64,000 nucleotides of DNA. Source: an uncultured Bacteroidales bacterium. GTDB lineage: Bacteria; Bacteroidota; Bacteroidia; Bacteroidales; Bacteroidaceae. Position numbers and translations under genes: made by a program. The notes beneath the pieces are model-generated. The model was not told the DNA's origin. It made no database searches and was given only the letters and a program-made list of their open reading frames with translations. The stretch spans positions 1 through 64,000 of the forward strand of contig CACWTU010000006.1 of the NCBI GenBank assembly GCA_902763885.1. Reading direction: 5' to 3'. Below, piece by piece: positions 43,361-51,290 of the stretch. Numbering within the stretch: position 1 is the stretch's first letter; every line of letters starts with the position of its first letter.

Positions 43361-44179
43361 TTATCCTTCAAACAGCTCTTCCTGACGATAATCAGATTCC
43401 TGCCACTGGAATTTCACTTTTTCAGGCACATAGAATTGGTCTATCTTGTAGTCAATGTTTGCCTTGTGCGCCTGGCTCAGTTGGAACGGACGGCGTATGT
43501 AATACTCCTTGCCATCCTTTATGAAACGGGCTCCGGTCTGATGAAAGCGGAACGGCACATTCTTCTCCACGCACTGGCGCCTCAAATCCAATATCCAATC
43601 ATAATTGCAGGGACGTGCCTCCACGCCTGATTCTCCTCCCACCGACACCTCCTCAATACTACTGTCCAGATACTCAGAAATATCCACTGCTGATATCAAT
43701 GGTGACACAATGATAGACTTGTGCTTAATCGGAAGTTCCTTAAAGATAGGAAGCCTGTAATCGGCCATCTGCTGGTTCTCAACCGTACAGCCCACCAGCA
43801 CGTTGTCATAGCCATCGGCCCAGTCATCAGGGATGCAATCCATGAAACGGTCTATACGCTTGGTAAAGAAGTAGAACCACAGGTCACTGCGCACGCGCAT
43901 CATCTGCCAGCACTCACGGCGCCACTCATCGGCATCCTTTAGAAGGAAATCAGATGTAAAGCAGGTGAACACCACCTTGCCGGGCTCAATTTTCCAGCTG
44001 CGGTCACGTTTACGTTTTATGGGCAAATCAAAAGCTGCGGTCTTGCGGGCCAGATTGCTCCCTATCTCACTACCGTACATGGCATCCTGCCTATAGACAT
44101 AGCAGTACTTGCACCCGGGGCTTATCTTGGTACATCCGTGCCAGGGGTTCCAATCTGCGTATATGCTCCAATGCTCCAT
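43361..44179 (-). CDS. DUF5131 (phage Gp37/Gp68-like) protein
   Basis: 272 residues. NPWHGCTKISPGCKYCYVYR holds a CX6-7CX2C cysteine cluster like that of radical SAM enzymes, near residues 16-26. FTSDFLLKDADEWRRECWQMM, FFTKRIDRF, GCTVENQQMADYRLP and VGGESGVEARPCNYDWILDLRRQC are the other conserved DUF5131 blocks. Function is unknown. The family occurs in phages and in bacterial chromosomes, and this gene stands alone between convergent and divergent secreted proteins. It is convergent with the C10 protease gene (21-bp gap), and a heptamer repeat lies directly upstream. Confidence 0.85.
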   Translation of the reverse strand: MEHWSIYADWNPWHGCTKISPGCKYCYVYRQDAMYGSEIGSNLARKTAAFDLPIKRKRDRSWKIEPGKVVFTCFTSDFLLKDADEWRRECWQMMRVRSDLWFYFFTKRIDRFMDCIPDDWADGYDNVLVGCTVENQQMADYRLPIFKELPIKHKSIIVSPLISAVDISEYLDSSIEEVSVGGESGVEARPCNYDWILDLRRQCVEKNVPFRFHQTGARFIKDGKEYYIRRPFQLSQAHKANIDYKIDQFYVPEKVKFQWQESDYRQEELFEG

Positions 44180-44192
44180 GCTACAAATGTAG

Positions 44193-44230
44193 AAAATTGA
44201 AAATTGAAAATTGAAAATTGAAAATTAAAA
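44193..44230. repeat. Heptamer tandem repeat (AAAATTG units)
   Basis: About five pure AAAATTG units, 13 nt upstream of the DUF5131 start. Relative to that gene the repeat is in the opposite orientation to the other copies. The rest of the 44180-44364 gap shows nothing recognisable. Confidence 0.85.
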
Positions 44231-44364
44231 AAAGCGTTATTTAGTAGTCGCATTCCGTGCCTACCCTTGTCGCTTCAAAGAAAAGCCGATGCTTATCGCT
44301 TACTATTTGAAAAATAAGACTATTATTGCAGGACGAAACATACCCATATACAATAGAGACCGTT

Positions 44365-45723
44365 ATGAAAAGGATCACATTATTCGCAGCATTGCTGATT
44401 TCTTACGCATTATCACTCCCTGCACAGGATATCGTAGTTGCCGAACGTATGTACAATGGCTCTTTCAGCCTTGTCCCAAAAGAGGTTACATCTTTAAAGA
44501 AACCCTATATTGCAGCAGTGGGATATGACAAGACTACCGATGATCCCACCATAAACATATACAGCCATCCTGGCGATGAAGAACCTGTAATATCAATGAA
44601 GGTGCCCCAACAGCAATCAGGTGAAACATATTATGAGGTTGCTGAAGGAGTCAAGGAAAACGTTGTCATACGCAACAAGTTCTATGACATATTTGATTAT
44701 GTGATAGGCGATACATCAATGATAGCTGATATGGAAGCGCTCATCAGGAACCTATGGGGGTATGGAGAGACATTCAAACTTACAGAGTTTACTGATGCAG
44801 ACTCAATGCAGGCATTTGTAGGCAACAACTTAAGTAACAACAAGTATTTCAATTATGAGAAATACGGAGACAAATACCCTCTGGAATACTGGGGTATTAA
44901 TGAAGAACGCAGGTTATGCATGTATCACTATTTCGGTTATGAAACAGTATATGATTATTCAGAGGCTGTATGGACCAAAGACCTGGATTATTCCCGAAAG
45001 GATGGGTATGAAGAATTCAACTGCTATTTAGAACCGTTCATTTATCAGGATTTAGACAACTCCGTATATCCCGCTTCTGAAATTTATGCAAGCCAGAACA
45101 TTTTCAACAACGATACAAAATGGGAATACCTGATTCTGAATGCCGAATACTATGCAACAAGAAGTGACGGTCGGGAATATCCTGACGGCAAAATAAGAAG
45201 AACAGTATATAACCAGACATATTTCACAAGCATCAATATAATCGATGATGAAGGCCGTGAACTTTTAAATATCCCATTGACAGGCAAGGAAGATGAATTC
45301 ACAATTTCCATAAACATTAAGACAGTAGCCATCATAGATGGTTTTTTATACATTCTGACGAAAGAAATTGTCCGCAAGGGAGCTTGGGAAAATAACTATT
45401 ATGATCGGCAGTTTTATGACGGGATATACATCATTGATCCCAACAAGGTTGAGGTTAAATCCATATCAAGAGCGCCATCACGCATGGTTATCAGGCCGAA
45501 TGTGATTGAGCAGGGCAACAGACTGGATATCCAGGTTTCCGCTTCCGGACAGAATGACAACATTACCGTCTCTAGTATGTCAGGCCAGGTGCTTGATCAG
45601 GCACAGGTCCAAGAGGACAATACAGCATCATTCGAGACCGGAGCTATGCCTAAAGGTATCTATAACGTAACTCTCCGCGGCAACGGAAATCAAATTGAGA
45701 ACCAACGAATTATAATCAAATGA
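44365..45723 (+). CDS. Secreted protein with T9SS-type C-terminal domain
   Basis: Function unknown. 452 residues from ATG 44365 (MKRITLFAALLISYALSLPAQ signal peptide; the frame is open 13 codons earlier but without signal-like sequence). The middle is rich in Tyr/Asp/Asn without a recognised domain. The last about 80 residues (MVIRPNVIEQGNRLDIQVSA, ITVSSMSGQVL, MPKGIYNVTLRGNG, RIIIK) have the usual Por secretion/T9SS type A tail layout. AT-rich composition matches the nearby C10 protease gene. The stop overlaps the YjbR-like start (ATGA). Confidence 0.8.
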   Translation: MKRITLFAALLISYALSLPAQDIVVAERMYNGSFSLVPKEVTSLKKPYIAAVGYDKTTDDPTINIYSHPGDEEPVISMKVPQQQSGETYYEVAEGVKENVVIRNKFYDIFDYVIGDTSMIADMEALIRNLWGYGETFKLTEFTDADSMQAFVGNNLSNNKYFNYEKYGDKYPLEYWGINEERRLCMYHYFGYETVYDYSEAVWTKDLDYSRKDGYEEFNCYLEPFIYQDLDNSVYPASEIYASQNIFNNDTKWEYLILNAEYYATRSDGREYPDGKIRRTVYNQTYFTSINIIDDEGRELLNIPLTGKEDEFTISINIKTVAIIDGFLYILTKEIVRKGAWENNYYDRQFYDGIYIIDPNKVEVKSISRAPSRMVIRPNVIEQGNRLDIQVSASGQNDNITVSSMSGQVLDQAQVQEDNTASFETGAMPKGIYNVTLRGNGNQIENQRIIIK

Positions 45724-46067
45724 ATATAGAAGAATTCCGGGAATACTGCCTGACCCTGCCACTGGTGACAGAGGATATGCCTTTTGATGAAACGGTAGTG
45801 GTTTTCCGCCTTAAAGGCAAGATATTTGCATGCATCACGCTCGATAAGCCCGATATCGTGGTGCTCAAGTGCGATCCCGACCGCGCATTTGAACTACGCG
45901 ACCATTACGCTGCCATAGAGGGAGCATTCCATTGGAACAAGAAATACTGGAACCAGATCCGTCTGGACTCAGACGTGGACCGCCCCCTGATAGAGGAACT
46001 GACCCGCCACGCCTACAACGAGGTCAACGCCAAACTCCCCAAAAAAGACCGCGTCACCCCGGTTTAA
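45720..46067 (+). CDS. MmcQ/YjbR family protein
   Basis: 115-residue small DNA-binding-like (CyaY-like fold) family protein. FREYCLTLPLVTEDMPFDET, VFRLKGKIFACITL, IVVLKCDPDRAFELRDHY, HWNKKYWNQIRLDSDVDRPLIEELTRHAYNEV are all family-typical. The biological role is unresolved for the family. It is translationally coupled to the secreted protein before it (4-nt overlap), although the two look unrelated. The stop codon abuts a REPIN-like element with no gap. Confidence 0.88.
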   Translation: MNIEEFREYCLTLPLVTEDMPFDETVVVFRLKGKIFACITLDKPDIVVLKCDPDRAFELRDHYAAIEGAFHWNKKYWNQIRLDSDVDRPLIEELTRHAYNEVNAKLPKKDRVTPV

Positions 46068-46173
46068 AGGGGCACAAAGGGGACGGTTCTTTTTGTGCCC
46101 CTCTTCCAGAAGTTCTGTGCACCTTGGATTATTATCAGAGGGGCACAAAAAGAACCGTCCCCTTTGTGCCCCT
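46068..46173. repeat. REPIN-like element, copy 3 (short form)
   Basis: Two 35-bp arms identical in sequence to those of copies 1 and 2 (46068-46102, 46139-46173) around only 36 bp. The spacer AGTTCTGTGCACCTTG matches the right inner flank of copy 1, so this looks like copy 1 with its centre deleted. It begins at the base after the YjbR stop. Confidence 0.88.
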
Positions 46174-46197
46174 CACCTGCGTAAAGCCCGCGACATT

Positions 46198-46230
46198 AAA
46201 AATGGCCCGGAAATCTTCCGAGCCATTTTT
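46198..46230. terminator. Bidirectional intrinsic terminator
   Basis: AAAAATGGC...GCCATTTTT with an inner GGAA/TTCC stem. T-runs are present on both strands, between the convergent YjbR and DUF1015 genes. Confidence 0.75.
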
Positions 46231-46233
46231 ATA

Positions 46234-46257
46234 ATTTTCAATTTTCAATTCTCAATT
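46234..46257. repeat. Heptamer tandem repeat (TCAATTT/TCAATTC)
   Basis: Three units starting inside the stop codon of the DUF1015 gene (minus strand CTAATTGAGAATTGAAAATTG). Confidence 0.8.
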
Positions 46258-47503
46258 AGTCGAGTGAGTGTATCACGAGACCAGAGCGGAGCTTAGGCTC
46301 AAACCAAGTGGTCTTGGGAGGCATGATGTTACCAGTATCGGCTATATCCATAAGCTGTTTCATAGATACGGGATATAGAGCCAGAGCCATCTTCATCTCA
46401 CCGCTGTCAACGCGGCGCTTGAGTTCACCAAGACCGCGTATGCCGCCCACAAAGTCGATACGCTTATCGCGGCGCAGGTCCTTAATACCCAGCAACTGGT
46501 CCAGAATAAGATTTGATGAGATTGTTACATCAAGAACGCCGATAGGATCGCTATCGTCGAATGTACCCTTCTTGGCTGTCAGCTTATACCATTCGCCATC
46601 AAGATAGAGTGAGAATGTATGCAATTCTGACGGCTTAAATATATCCTTACCCTTGTTCTCAACAACAAAGTTCTTTTCAAGAGCCTTGAGGAACTCAGCC
46701 GATGACATTCCGTTCAAGTCCTTAACCACGCGGTTGTAATCGATGATGGTGAGCTGTGAAGCCGGGAAGCAAACTGCCATGAAGTAGTTATACTCCTCAT
46801 CACCACGATGGTTGGGATTAAGACGGGCCTTCTCGGCACCAACCAGGGCAGCTGCTGCTGAGCGGTGGTGACCATCGGCAATATAGAGTGAAGGAATACC
46901 TGCAAACCTCTCAGTTACGGTCTTGATATCCTCATCCTTGTCTATTATCCAGAGCTGATGACGGAAACCATCACCCTGAGCTACGTAATCATACTCAGGG
47001 GCACCCTTTATGTACTTGGCAACAAGCTCGTCAAGGACCTTGTCATCGGGATAAGCAAAGAACACAGGCTCAATGTTGGCGTTGTTTACGCGAACATGCT
47101 TCATGCGGTCCTCCTCCTTGTCGGCACGGGTAAGCTCATGCTTCTTGATGTTACCCTTGAGGTAATCCTCAACGTATGCGCAAACCACCAGTCCGTACTG
47201 GGTCTTGCCGTTCATGGTCTGAGCGTAGATGTAGTACTGCTCCTTGGTATCACGCTTAAGCCAGCCGTTATCCTGGAACTTCTTGAAGTTCTCGGCAGCC
47301 TTGGCATATACTCTTGGGTCTGTCTCCTCAGCTATGGGATCAAAGTCAATCTCAGGCTTGATGATGTGATAAAGTGACATCTCATTGCCTGCAGCCTCGG
47401 CTTTAGCCTCCTCTGAGTTGAGCACGTCATAAGGACGGCTCTGAACCTTCTCAACAAGATCCTTGGGAGGACGTATTCCCTGAAATGGTTTTACTACAGC
47501 CAT
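46256..47503 (-). CDS. DUF1015 family protein, linked to serine biosynthesis
   Basis: 415 residues, full length for DUF1015. MAVVKPFQGIRPPKDLVEKV and the SRPYDVLNSEEA block are hallmark, followed by LYHIIKPE, YIYAQTMNGKTQYGLV, LYIADGHHRSAAA (conserved DGHHR) and FMAVCFPASQLTIIDYNR. The biochemical function is unestablished. It is often next to serA/serC in Bacteroidales, suggesting a link to serine/phosphoserine metabolism. The start shares a base with the serA stop (TAATG). It ends in a heptamer repeat and a terminator. Confidence 0.9.
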   Translation of the reverse strand: MAVVKPFQGIRPPKDLVEKVQSRPYDVLNSEEAKAEAAGNEMSLYHIIKPEIDFDPIAEETDPRVYAKAAENFKKFQDNGWLKRDTKEQYYIYAQTMNGKTQYGLVVCAYVEDYLKGNIKKHELTRADKEEDRMKHVRVNNANIEPVFFAYPDDKVLDELVAKYIKGAPEYDYVAQGDGFRHQLWIIDKDEDIKTVTERFAGIPSLYIADGHHRSAAAALVGAEKARLNPNHRGDEEYNYFMAVCFPASQLTIIDYNRVVKDLNGMSSAEFLKALEKNFVVENKGKDIFKPSELHTFSLYLDGEWYKLTAKKGTFDDSDPIGVLDVTISSNLILDQLLGIKDLRRDKRIDFVGGIRGLGELKRRVDSGEMKMALALYPVSMKQLMDIADTGNIMPPKTTWFEPKLRSGLVIHSLD

Positions 47504-48423
47504 TATCTATTTACCATGAACTTGGTGCAACCATCCTTGATAAAACCAACAATCTGGTTGGCGGCAGCAATACCGGCGTTGATGTTAGCCTCAGCGGTCT
47601 GGGCACCCATCTTCTTGGGAGTTGCAAAGTAACGGCCTGCAAACAGCTCCTCAAACTTGGTAGCTGCGGCAGGTGCTATATCTGATACGAACTTGAGGTC
47701 CTCACGCTCCTGCATAAGCTGGATGAGCTCATCCTCATTGATGATCTCCTTACGGGCTGAGTTAACCAAAACACCACCCTTAGGCATAAGGCTTACAAGT
47801 TTCTTACCGATTGAGTTCTTGGTCTCATCAGTTGCAGGCAAGTGCAGTGAAATGAACTGGCAGGTCTTGTACATCTCCTCAACATTGTCAACTGCATGTA
47901 CACCGGCAGCCTCGATAACCTCCTTGGGGCAGTATGCGTCAAAAGCGTAAACCTCCATGCCAAAGCCCTTGGCTATGCGTGCTACGTTACGGCCTACGTT
48001 ACCGAAAGCGTGGATACCCAGCTTCTTGCCCAACAGCTCTATACCTGATGTGCCATTGTAGAAGTTACGAACAGCATAAATCATCAGACCGGCTACCAGC
48101 TCGGCAACTGCATTGGCGTTCTGGCCCGGGGTATTCATAACGCATACTCCGTGTGCGGTGGCCGATGCCAGGTCAACATTGTCATAACCTGCACCTGCGC
48201 GAACCACAATCTTAAGCTGCTTGGCGGCGTCAAATACCTCAGCGTCAATGATATCGCTACGGATGATTATGGCGTCAACATCGGCAACAGCCTTGAGAAG
48301 GGCTGCCTTCTCAGTATATTTCTCAAGCAGGGCCAGCTCAAAACCAGCACCCTCAATTACTTCACGGATTCCATCAACTGCAACCTTAGCAAAAGGTTTT
48401 GATGTAGCAACTAAAACTTTCAT
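47503..48423 (-). CDS. serA: D-3-phosphoglycerate dehydrogenase, short Lys-type
   Basis: Oxidises 3-phosphoglycerate to 3-phosphohydroxypyruvate, the first step of serine synthesis. 306 residues from MKVLVATSKPF (48423). An ATG five codons upstream falls in the end of the heptamer repeat and is less likely. There is no ACT or ASB domain. NAD fold: HAFGNVGRNVARIAKG; substrate/NAD Arg in LVNSARKEIINEDELI. The usual catalytic His of TPHxGxxT is Lys here (YFATPKKMGAQTAEAN), as described for type III phosphoglycerate dehydrogenases such as that of Entamoeba histolytica. It lies second in the serC-serA-DUF1015 operon. Confidence 0.92.
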   Translation of the reverse strand: MKVLVATSKPFAKVAVDGIREVIEGAGFELALLEKYTEKAALLKAVADVDAIIIRSDIIDAEVFDAAKQLKIVVRAGAGYDNVDLASATAHGVCVMNTPGQNANAVAELVAGLMIYAVRNFYNGTSGIELLGKKLGIHAFGNVGRNVARIAKGFGMEVYAFDAYCPKEVIEAAGVHAVDNVEEMYKTCQFISLHLPATDETKNSIGKKLVSLMPKGGVLVNSARKEIINEDELIQLMQEREDLKFVSDIAPAAATKFEELFAGRYFATPKKMGAQTAEANINAGIAAANQIVGFIKDGCTKFMVNR

Positions 48424-48432
48424 ACCTGAAAC

Positions 48433-48466
48433 TTTCAATTTTCAATTTTCAATTCTCAATTTCAAT
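48433..48466. repeat. Heptamer tandem repeat between serC and serA
   Basis: About four TCAATTT/TCAATTC units beginning at the serC stop codon (CAT-TGA on the minus strand) and ending 9 nt before the serA start. They take up nearly the whole intergenic space. Confidence 0.85.
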
Positions 48467-49526
48467 GTTTTGCCTCGAATTCCTTCATGCAAGCAATCAG
48501 AGCATCAACACTCTCCATAGGCAGAGCGTTGTAGCAAGAAGCGCGGAAACCGCCAACTGAACGGTGACCCTTGATGCCAACCATACCCTTGCCCTTGGCA
48601 AAGCTCATGAACTCATCCTCAAGTTCCTTATACTCAGGAGCCATAACCCAGCAGATGTTCATGTATGAACGATCCTCTTCCTTAGCGGTACCAACAAACA
48701 GCTTGTTGCGGTCAATCTCGCCGTACAGCTTGGCAGCACGGGCCTCGGCACGCTTAGCCATCTCCTTTACACCACCCTGGGCCTTGAGCCAGCGGAGTGA
48801 CTCCATAGCTGAGTAGATAGTGAATGTAGGAGGTGTATTGAACATTGAACCGTTATCGATATGAGTCTGGTAGTTCAGCATTGTGGGGATGTAACGGTCA
48901 ACCTTGCCCAGAGCATCGTTCTTAACGATAACGAAAGCCATACCTGAGGGAGCAAGGTTCTTCTGGGCACCACCATAGATGCAGTTATACTTGCTTACAT
49001 CGATAGGACGTGAGAAAATATCTGATGACATGTCAGAGATCAATGGAACCGGGCTGTCCAGGTCCTTGCGAATCTCAGTACCATAGATGGTGTTGTTTGT
49101 CGTAAAGTGGAAATAATCAGCATCGGCAGGAATCTCATAGTTCTTGGGGATGAAGGTGTAGTTTGCATCGGCTGATGAAGCTACCTCTACAACCTCACCG
49201 AATGCCTTAGCCTCCTTCATAGCCTTCTTGGCCCAAACACCGGTGTTCAGATAAGCGGCCTTCTTATTAAGGAAGTTATAAGGAACGCGGCAGAACTCCA
49301 TGCTGGCACCACCGGCCAGGAAAAGAACTGAATAACCCTCGGGAACATCCAGAATCTCCTTGATCAAAGCCTCGGCCTCATCGACAACGGGCTTAAACTC
49401 ACTTGAACGGTGGCTGATAGAGAGAATAGAAATGCCTGTGCCGGCAAAATCATAGACAGCCTGAGCTGATTTCTCAATCACTTCCTGCGGAAGAACAGCA
49501 GGACCTGCGCAAAAATTATGCTTCAT
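48462..49526 (-). CDS. serC: Phosphoserine aminotransferase
   Basis: PLP enzyme converting 3-phosphohydroxypyruvate and glutamate to phosphoserine and 2-oxoglutarate. 354 residues from ATG 49526 ([17 protein letters not shown], the family opening; 14 upstream codons are open but unlike the family). [51 protein letters not shown] and [15 protein letters not shown] (PLP Lys) are all present, with [17 protein letters not shown] at the end. The promoter 40-70 nt upstream is perfect, which makes serC the operon head. Confidence 0.96.
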   Translation of the reverse strand: MKHNFCAGPAVLPQEVIEKSAQAVYDFAGTGISILSISHRSSEFKPVVDEAEALIKEILDVPEGYSVLFLAGGASMEFCRVPYNFLNKKAAYLNTGVWAKKAMKEAKAFGEVVEVASSADANYTFIPKNYEIPADADYFHFTTNNTIYGTEIRKDLDSPVPLISDMSSDIFSRPIDVSKYNCIYGGAQKNLAPSGMAFVIVKNDALGKVDRYIPTMLNYQTHIDNGSMFNTPPTFTIYSAMESLRWLKAQGGVKEMAKRAEARAAKLYGEIDRNKLFVGTAKEEDRSYMNICWVMAPEYKELEDEFMSFAKGKGMVGIKGHRSVGGFRASCYNALPMESVDALIACMKEFEAKH

Positions 49527-49565
49527 AATTTGAGTATATTTATTAAAGTTTTTTGATTCGTGGCG

Positions 49566-49597
49566 CAAAGGTACTCCCTTAATTTGGGTAAAACAAA
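49566..49597 (-). promoter_or_regulatory. Promoter of serC-serA-DUF1015
   Basis: On the minus strand, TTTG (49597-49594), 20 bp and TACCTTTG (49573-49566) match the Bacteroidota consensus exactly. Transcription would start near 49559, about 33 nt before serC. The rest of the 387-bp divergent gap (49527-49913) is AT-rich, with an inverted TTGCAAAG/CTTTGCAA pair at 49646-49683 and the palindrome at 49841-49855. Confidence 0.8.
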
Positions 49598-49840
49598 TAT
49601 TTTCAATGAAAAAAGTGATAAACTTTTAAACATTATACAAATATTTTGCAAAGTCAAAACCTTCTATTGTTTACACTTTGCAATAAAACAGCGGAACAAT
49701 TTTTCATTTTGTCAGTTTTTACATAAACCCTTCCAAAAACCATGACAAAATGTTAGAATCAACAATATTCCCTGTCAGCAAATAAATGTACCGTACAAAT
49801 GGACTGCGGTAATCATAAGCATTATCTTTTTCATTTTTTC

Positions 49841-49855
49841 GTTCCTGACAGGAAC
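49841..49855. promoter_or_regulatory. Palindromic operator candidate before the AraC-type gene
   Basis: GTTCCTGACAGGAAC is a perfect 7-1-7 palindrome, 58 bp upstream of the regulator's ATG. It could be a repressor site or a small hairpin; no binding protein is identifiable. Confidence 0.35.
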
Positions 49856-49913
49856 ATATTTCCGATATTTTTTGAACTTTTGCACTGTCAAAAGGTCCAT
49901 TTAATTTTACACG

Positions 49914-51050
49914 ATGTTTTCTGATAATATCTCTACTCAAATAATACTTTTTTTCATCCTCTACGGCATAACGGGAGTGGTGCCTCTCATTACCGCCGTT
50001 TACCTTCTGTTTCGCCGGGGCAATGCATTCGCGCCAAATGTTACACCACCCGTCAGGCTGCGCCGTTGGGCAGCGTCATTCTTTACTGCAATATCACTGG
50101 GCCATATATGGTGGCTTCTGTTTTACATATATTCACGCGATGTCCATTCTACAAGCTATGTCGTAGTAGTCATGCTTGATTGCGTAGCATTGCTCACCAC
50201 CGTCGCCGGCACACTGCTTGCCATGCTCCAGGACCGTAAACGGCCCATCTGGCCAGTATTTGCCGCCATAATACCATTCGTATCACTGGGAGTATTACAG
50301 ATACTCTTACCCCAAACTTCTATCATGAAGATTGCCACCATATACATTCTGTCGCTCTATGTGCTGTTCTCCGTGTATATGTATTTTGCCGTGCGGCAAT
50401 ACGGGCGTTGGCTGAACGATAACTATGCTGACCTGGAGAATAAAAAAGTATGGCTGAGCCAAGTGGTTTTACTTGTCTGCATGCTGTTATTCATCCTCTA
50501 TGCACTAGTTGATATAGATACAATCCTGATTTACATCTTACATTTCGTTGAACTGGTACTTTTTGGCCTCCTGCTGTGGCGTGTAGAGACATTGCCGCAG
50601 TTGGACAGCTTACCGGCCGAACAACCCGATAGCATGCCTCAACCTGATACGGTTATGGAACCTGAGGCCCCAGCCCAGGCGCAGCAAGTAGCGGTCGTTC
50701 CCGTCAATATTGACCTCTCTCATATAGAGAAACTGCTTGAAGAGCGCTGCGTTGCCACCCGCCTGTACCTGCAGCATGACCTGAGCCTTTTGCAGCTGGC
50801 GCAGGCCATAGGTACCAACCGCTACTATCTCAGTCAGTACTTCTCAGCTCAGGGTATTAACTACAACGCTTACATAAACGGCCTGCGCATCAGCCATTTC
50901 ATAAACCGCTACCATGAGGTTTCGGGCAGCGGGCAGCCCTTTACCGTACAGCAACTAGCCAGTGAAAGCGGTTACCACAGTTACAGCACCTTCAGTCTGG
51001 CATTCAAGCAGCGCATGGGTGAGAGCGTAACTGCATGGATGCGTAAGTGA
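49914..51050 (+). CDS. Membrane-integrated AraC-type regulator
   Basis: 378 residues. Residues 1-225 contain about six to seven membrane helices (ILFFILYGITGVVPLITAVY; ASFFTAISLGHIWWLLFYIY; VVVVMLDCVALLTTVAG; VFAAIIPFVSLGVLQILL; ATIYILSLYVLFSVYMYF; VVLLVCMLLFILYAL; LHFVELVLFGLLLW). A Pro/Gln-rich linker leads to a C-terminal AraC/XylS DNA-binding domain with two helix-turn-helix units (LSLLQLAQAIGTNRYYLSQYF; FTVQQLASESGYHSYSTFSLAFKQRM). It presumably senses a signal in or across the membrane and controls the giant surface protein downstream, where a four-half-site repeat is found. The -7-like AACTTTTG at 49875-49882 is imperfect. Confidence 0.88.
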   Translation: MFSDNISTQIILFFILYGITGVVPLITAVYLLFRRGNAFAPNVTPPVRLRRWAASFFTAISLGHIWWLLFYIYSRDVHSTSYVVVVMLDCVALLTTVAGTLLAMLQDRKRPIWPVFAAIIPFVSLGVLQILLPQTSIMKIATIYILSLYVLFSVYMYFAVRQYGRWLNDNYADLENKKVWLSQVVLLVCMLLFILYALVDIDTILIYILHFVELVLFGLLLWRVETLPQLDSLPAEQPDSMPQPDTVMEPEAPAQAQQVAVVPVNIDLSHIEKLLEERCVATRLYLQHDLSLLQLAQAIGTNRYYLSQYFSAQGINYNAYINGLRISHFINRYHEVSGSGQPFTVQQLASESGYHSYSTFSLAFKQRMGESVTAWMRK

Positions 51051-51092
51051 CACAGGCATGCGGTCCTTTTGTGTCATTTGGGGTCACAGTCT

Positions 51093-51130
51093 CAAAATCT
51101 GCAAAATCTCTTTCAAAATCTGCAAAATCT
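51093..51130 (+). promoter_or_regulatory. Tandem direct-repeat operator, four CAAAATCT half-sites
   Basis: CAAAATCT occurs at 51093-51100, 51102-51109, 51114-51121 and 51123-51130: two pairs with 9-nt half-site spacing, repeated at a 21-nt period (two helical turns). This is the layout expected for a dimeric AraC-type activator. It lies 43 nt after the regulator's stop codon and about 160 nt before the giant gene's start. A TTTG (51146-51149) follows as a possible -33 element, but no convincing -7 is found. The gap also holds a 9-codon frame at 51202-51228. Confidence 0.65.
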
Positions 51131-51290
51131 TTTGTGGAGGCCGTTTTTGAAAAATCACATTAAAGGTTTTTTTAAATCTTCGCGTATAGTAATAACATTA
51201 TATGAGAGGACTATTCTATGGGGGTTGACCGCCACCCTAATTTTTGTCATGATGTTGGCATCATCATGTACCAAGAGCAGTGATATTAAT

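Noticed and set aside
43361-44179. DUF5131 (Gp37/Gp68-like) gene as evidence for a prophage
   Set aside because: No integrase, capsid, terminase or lysis gene is nearby; the family is also common in chromosomes.
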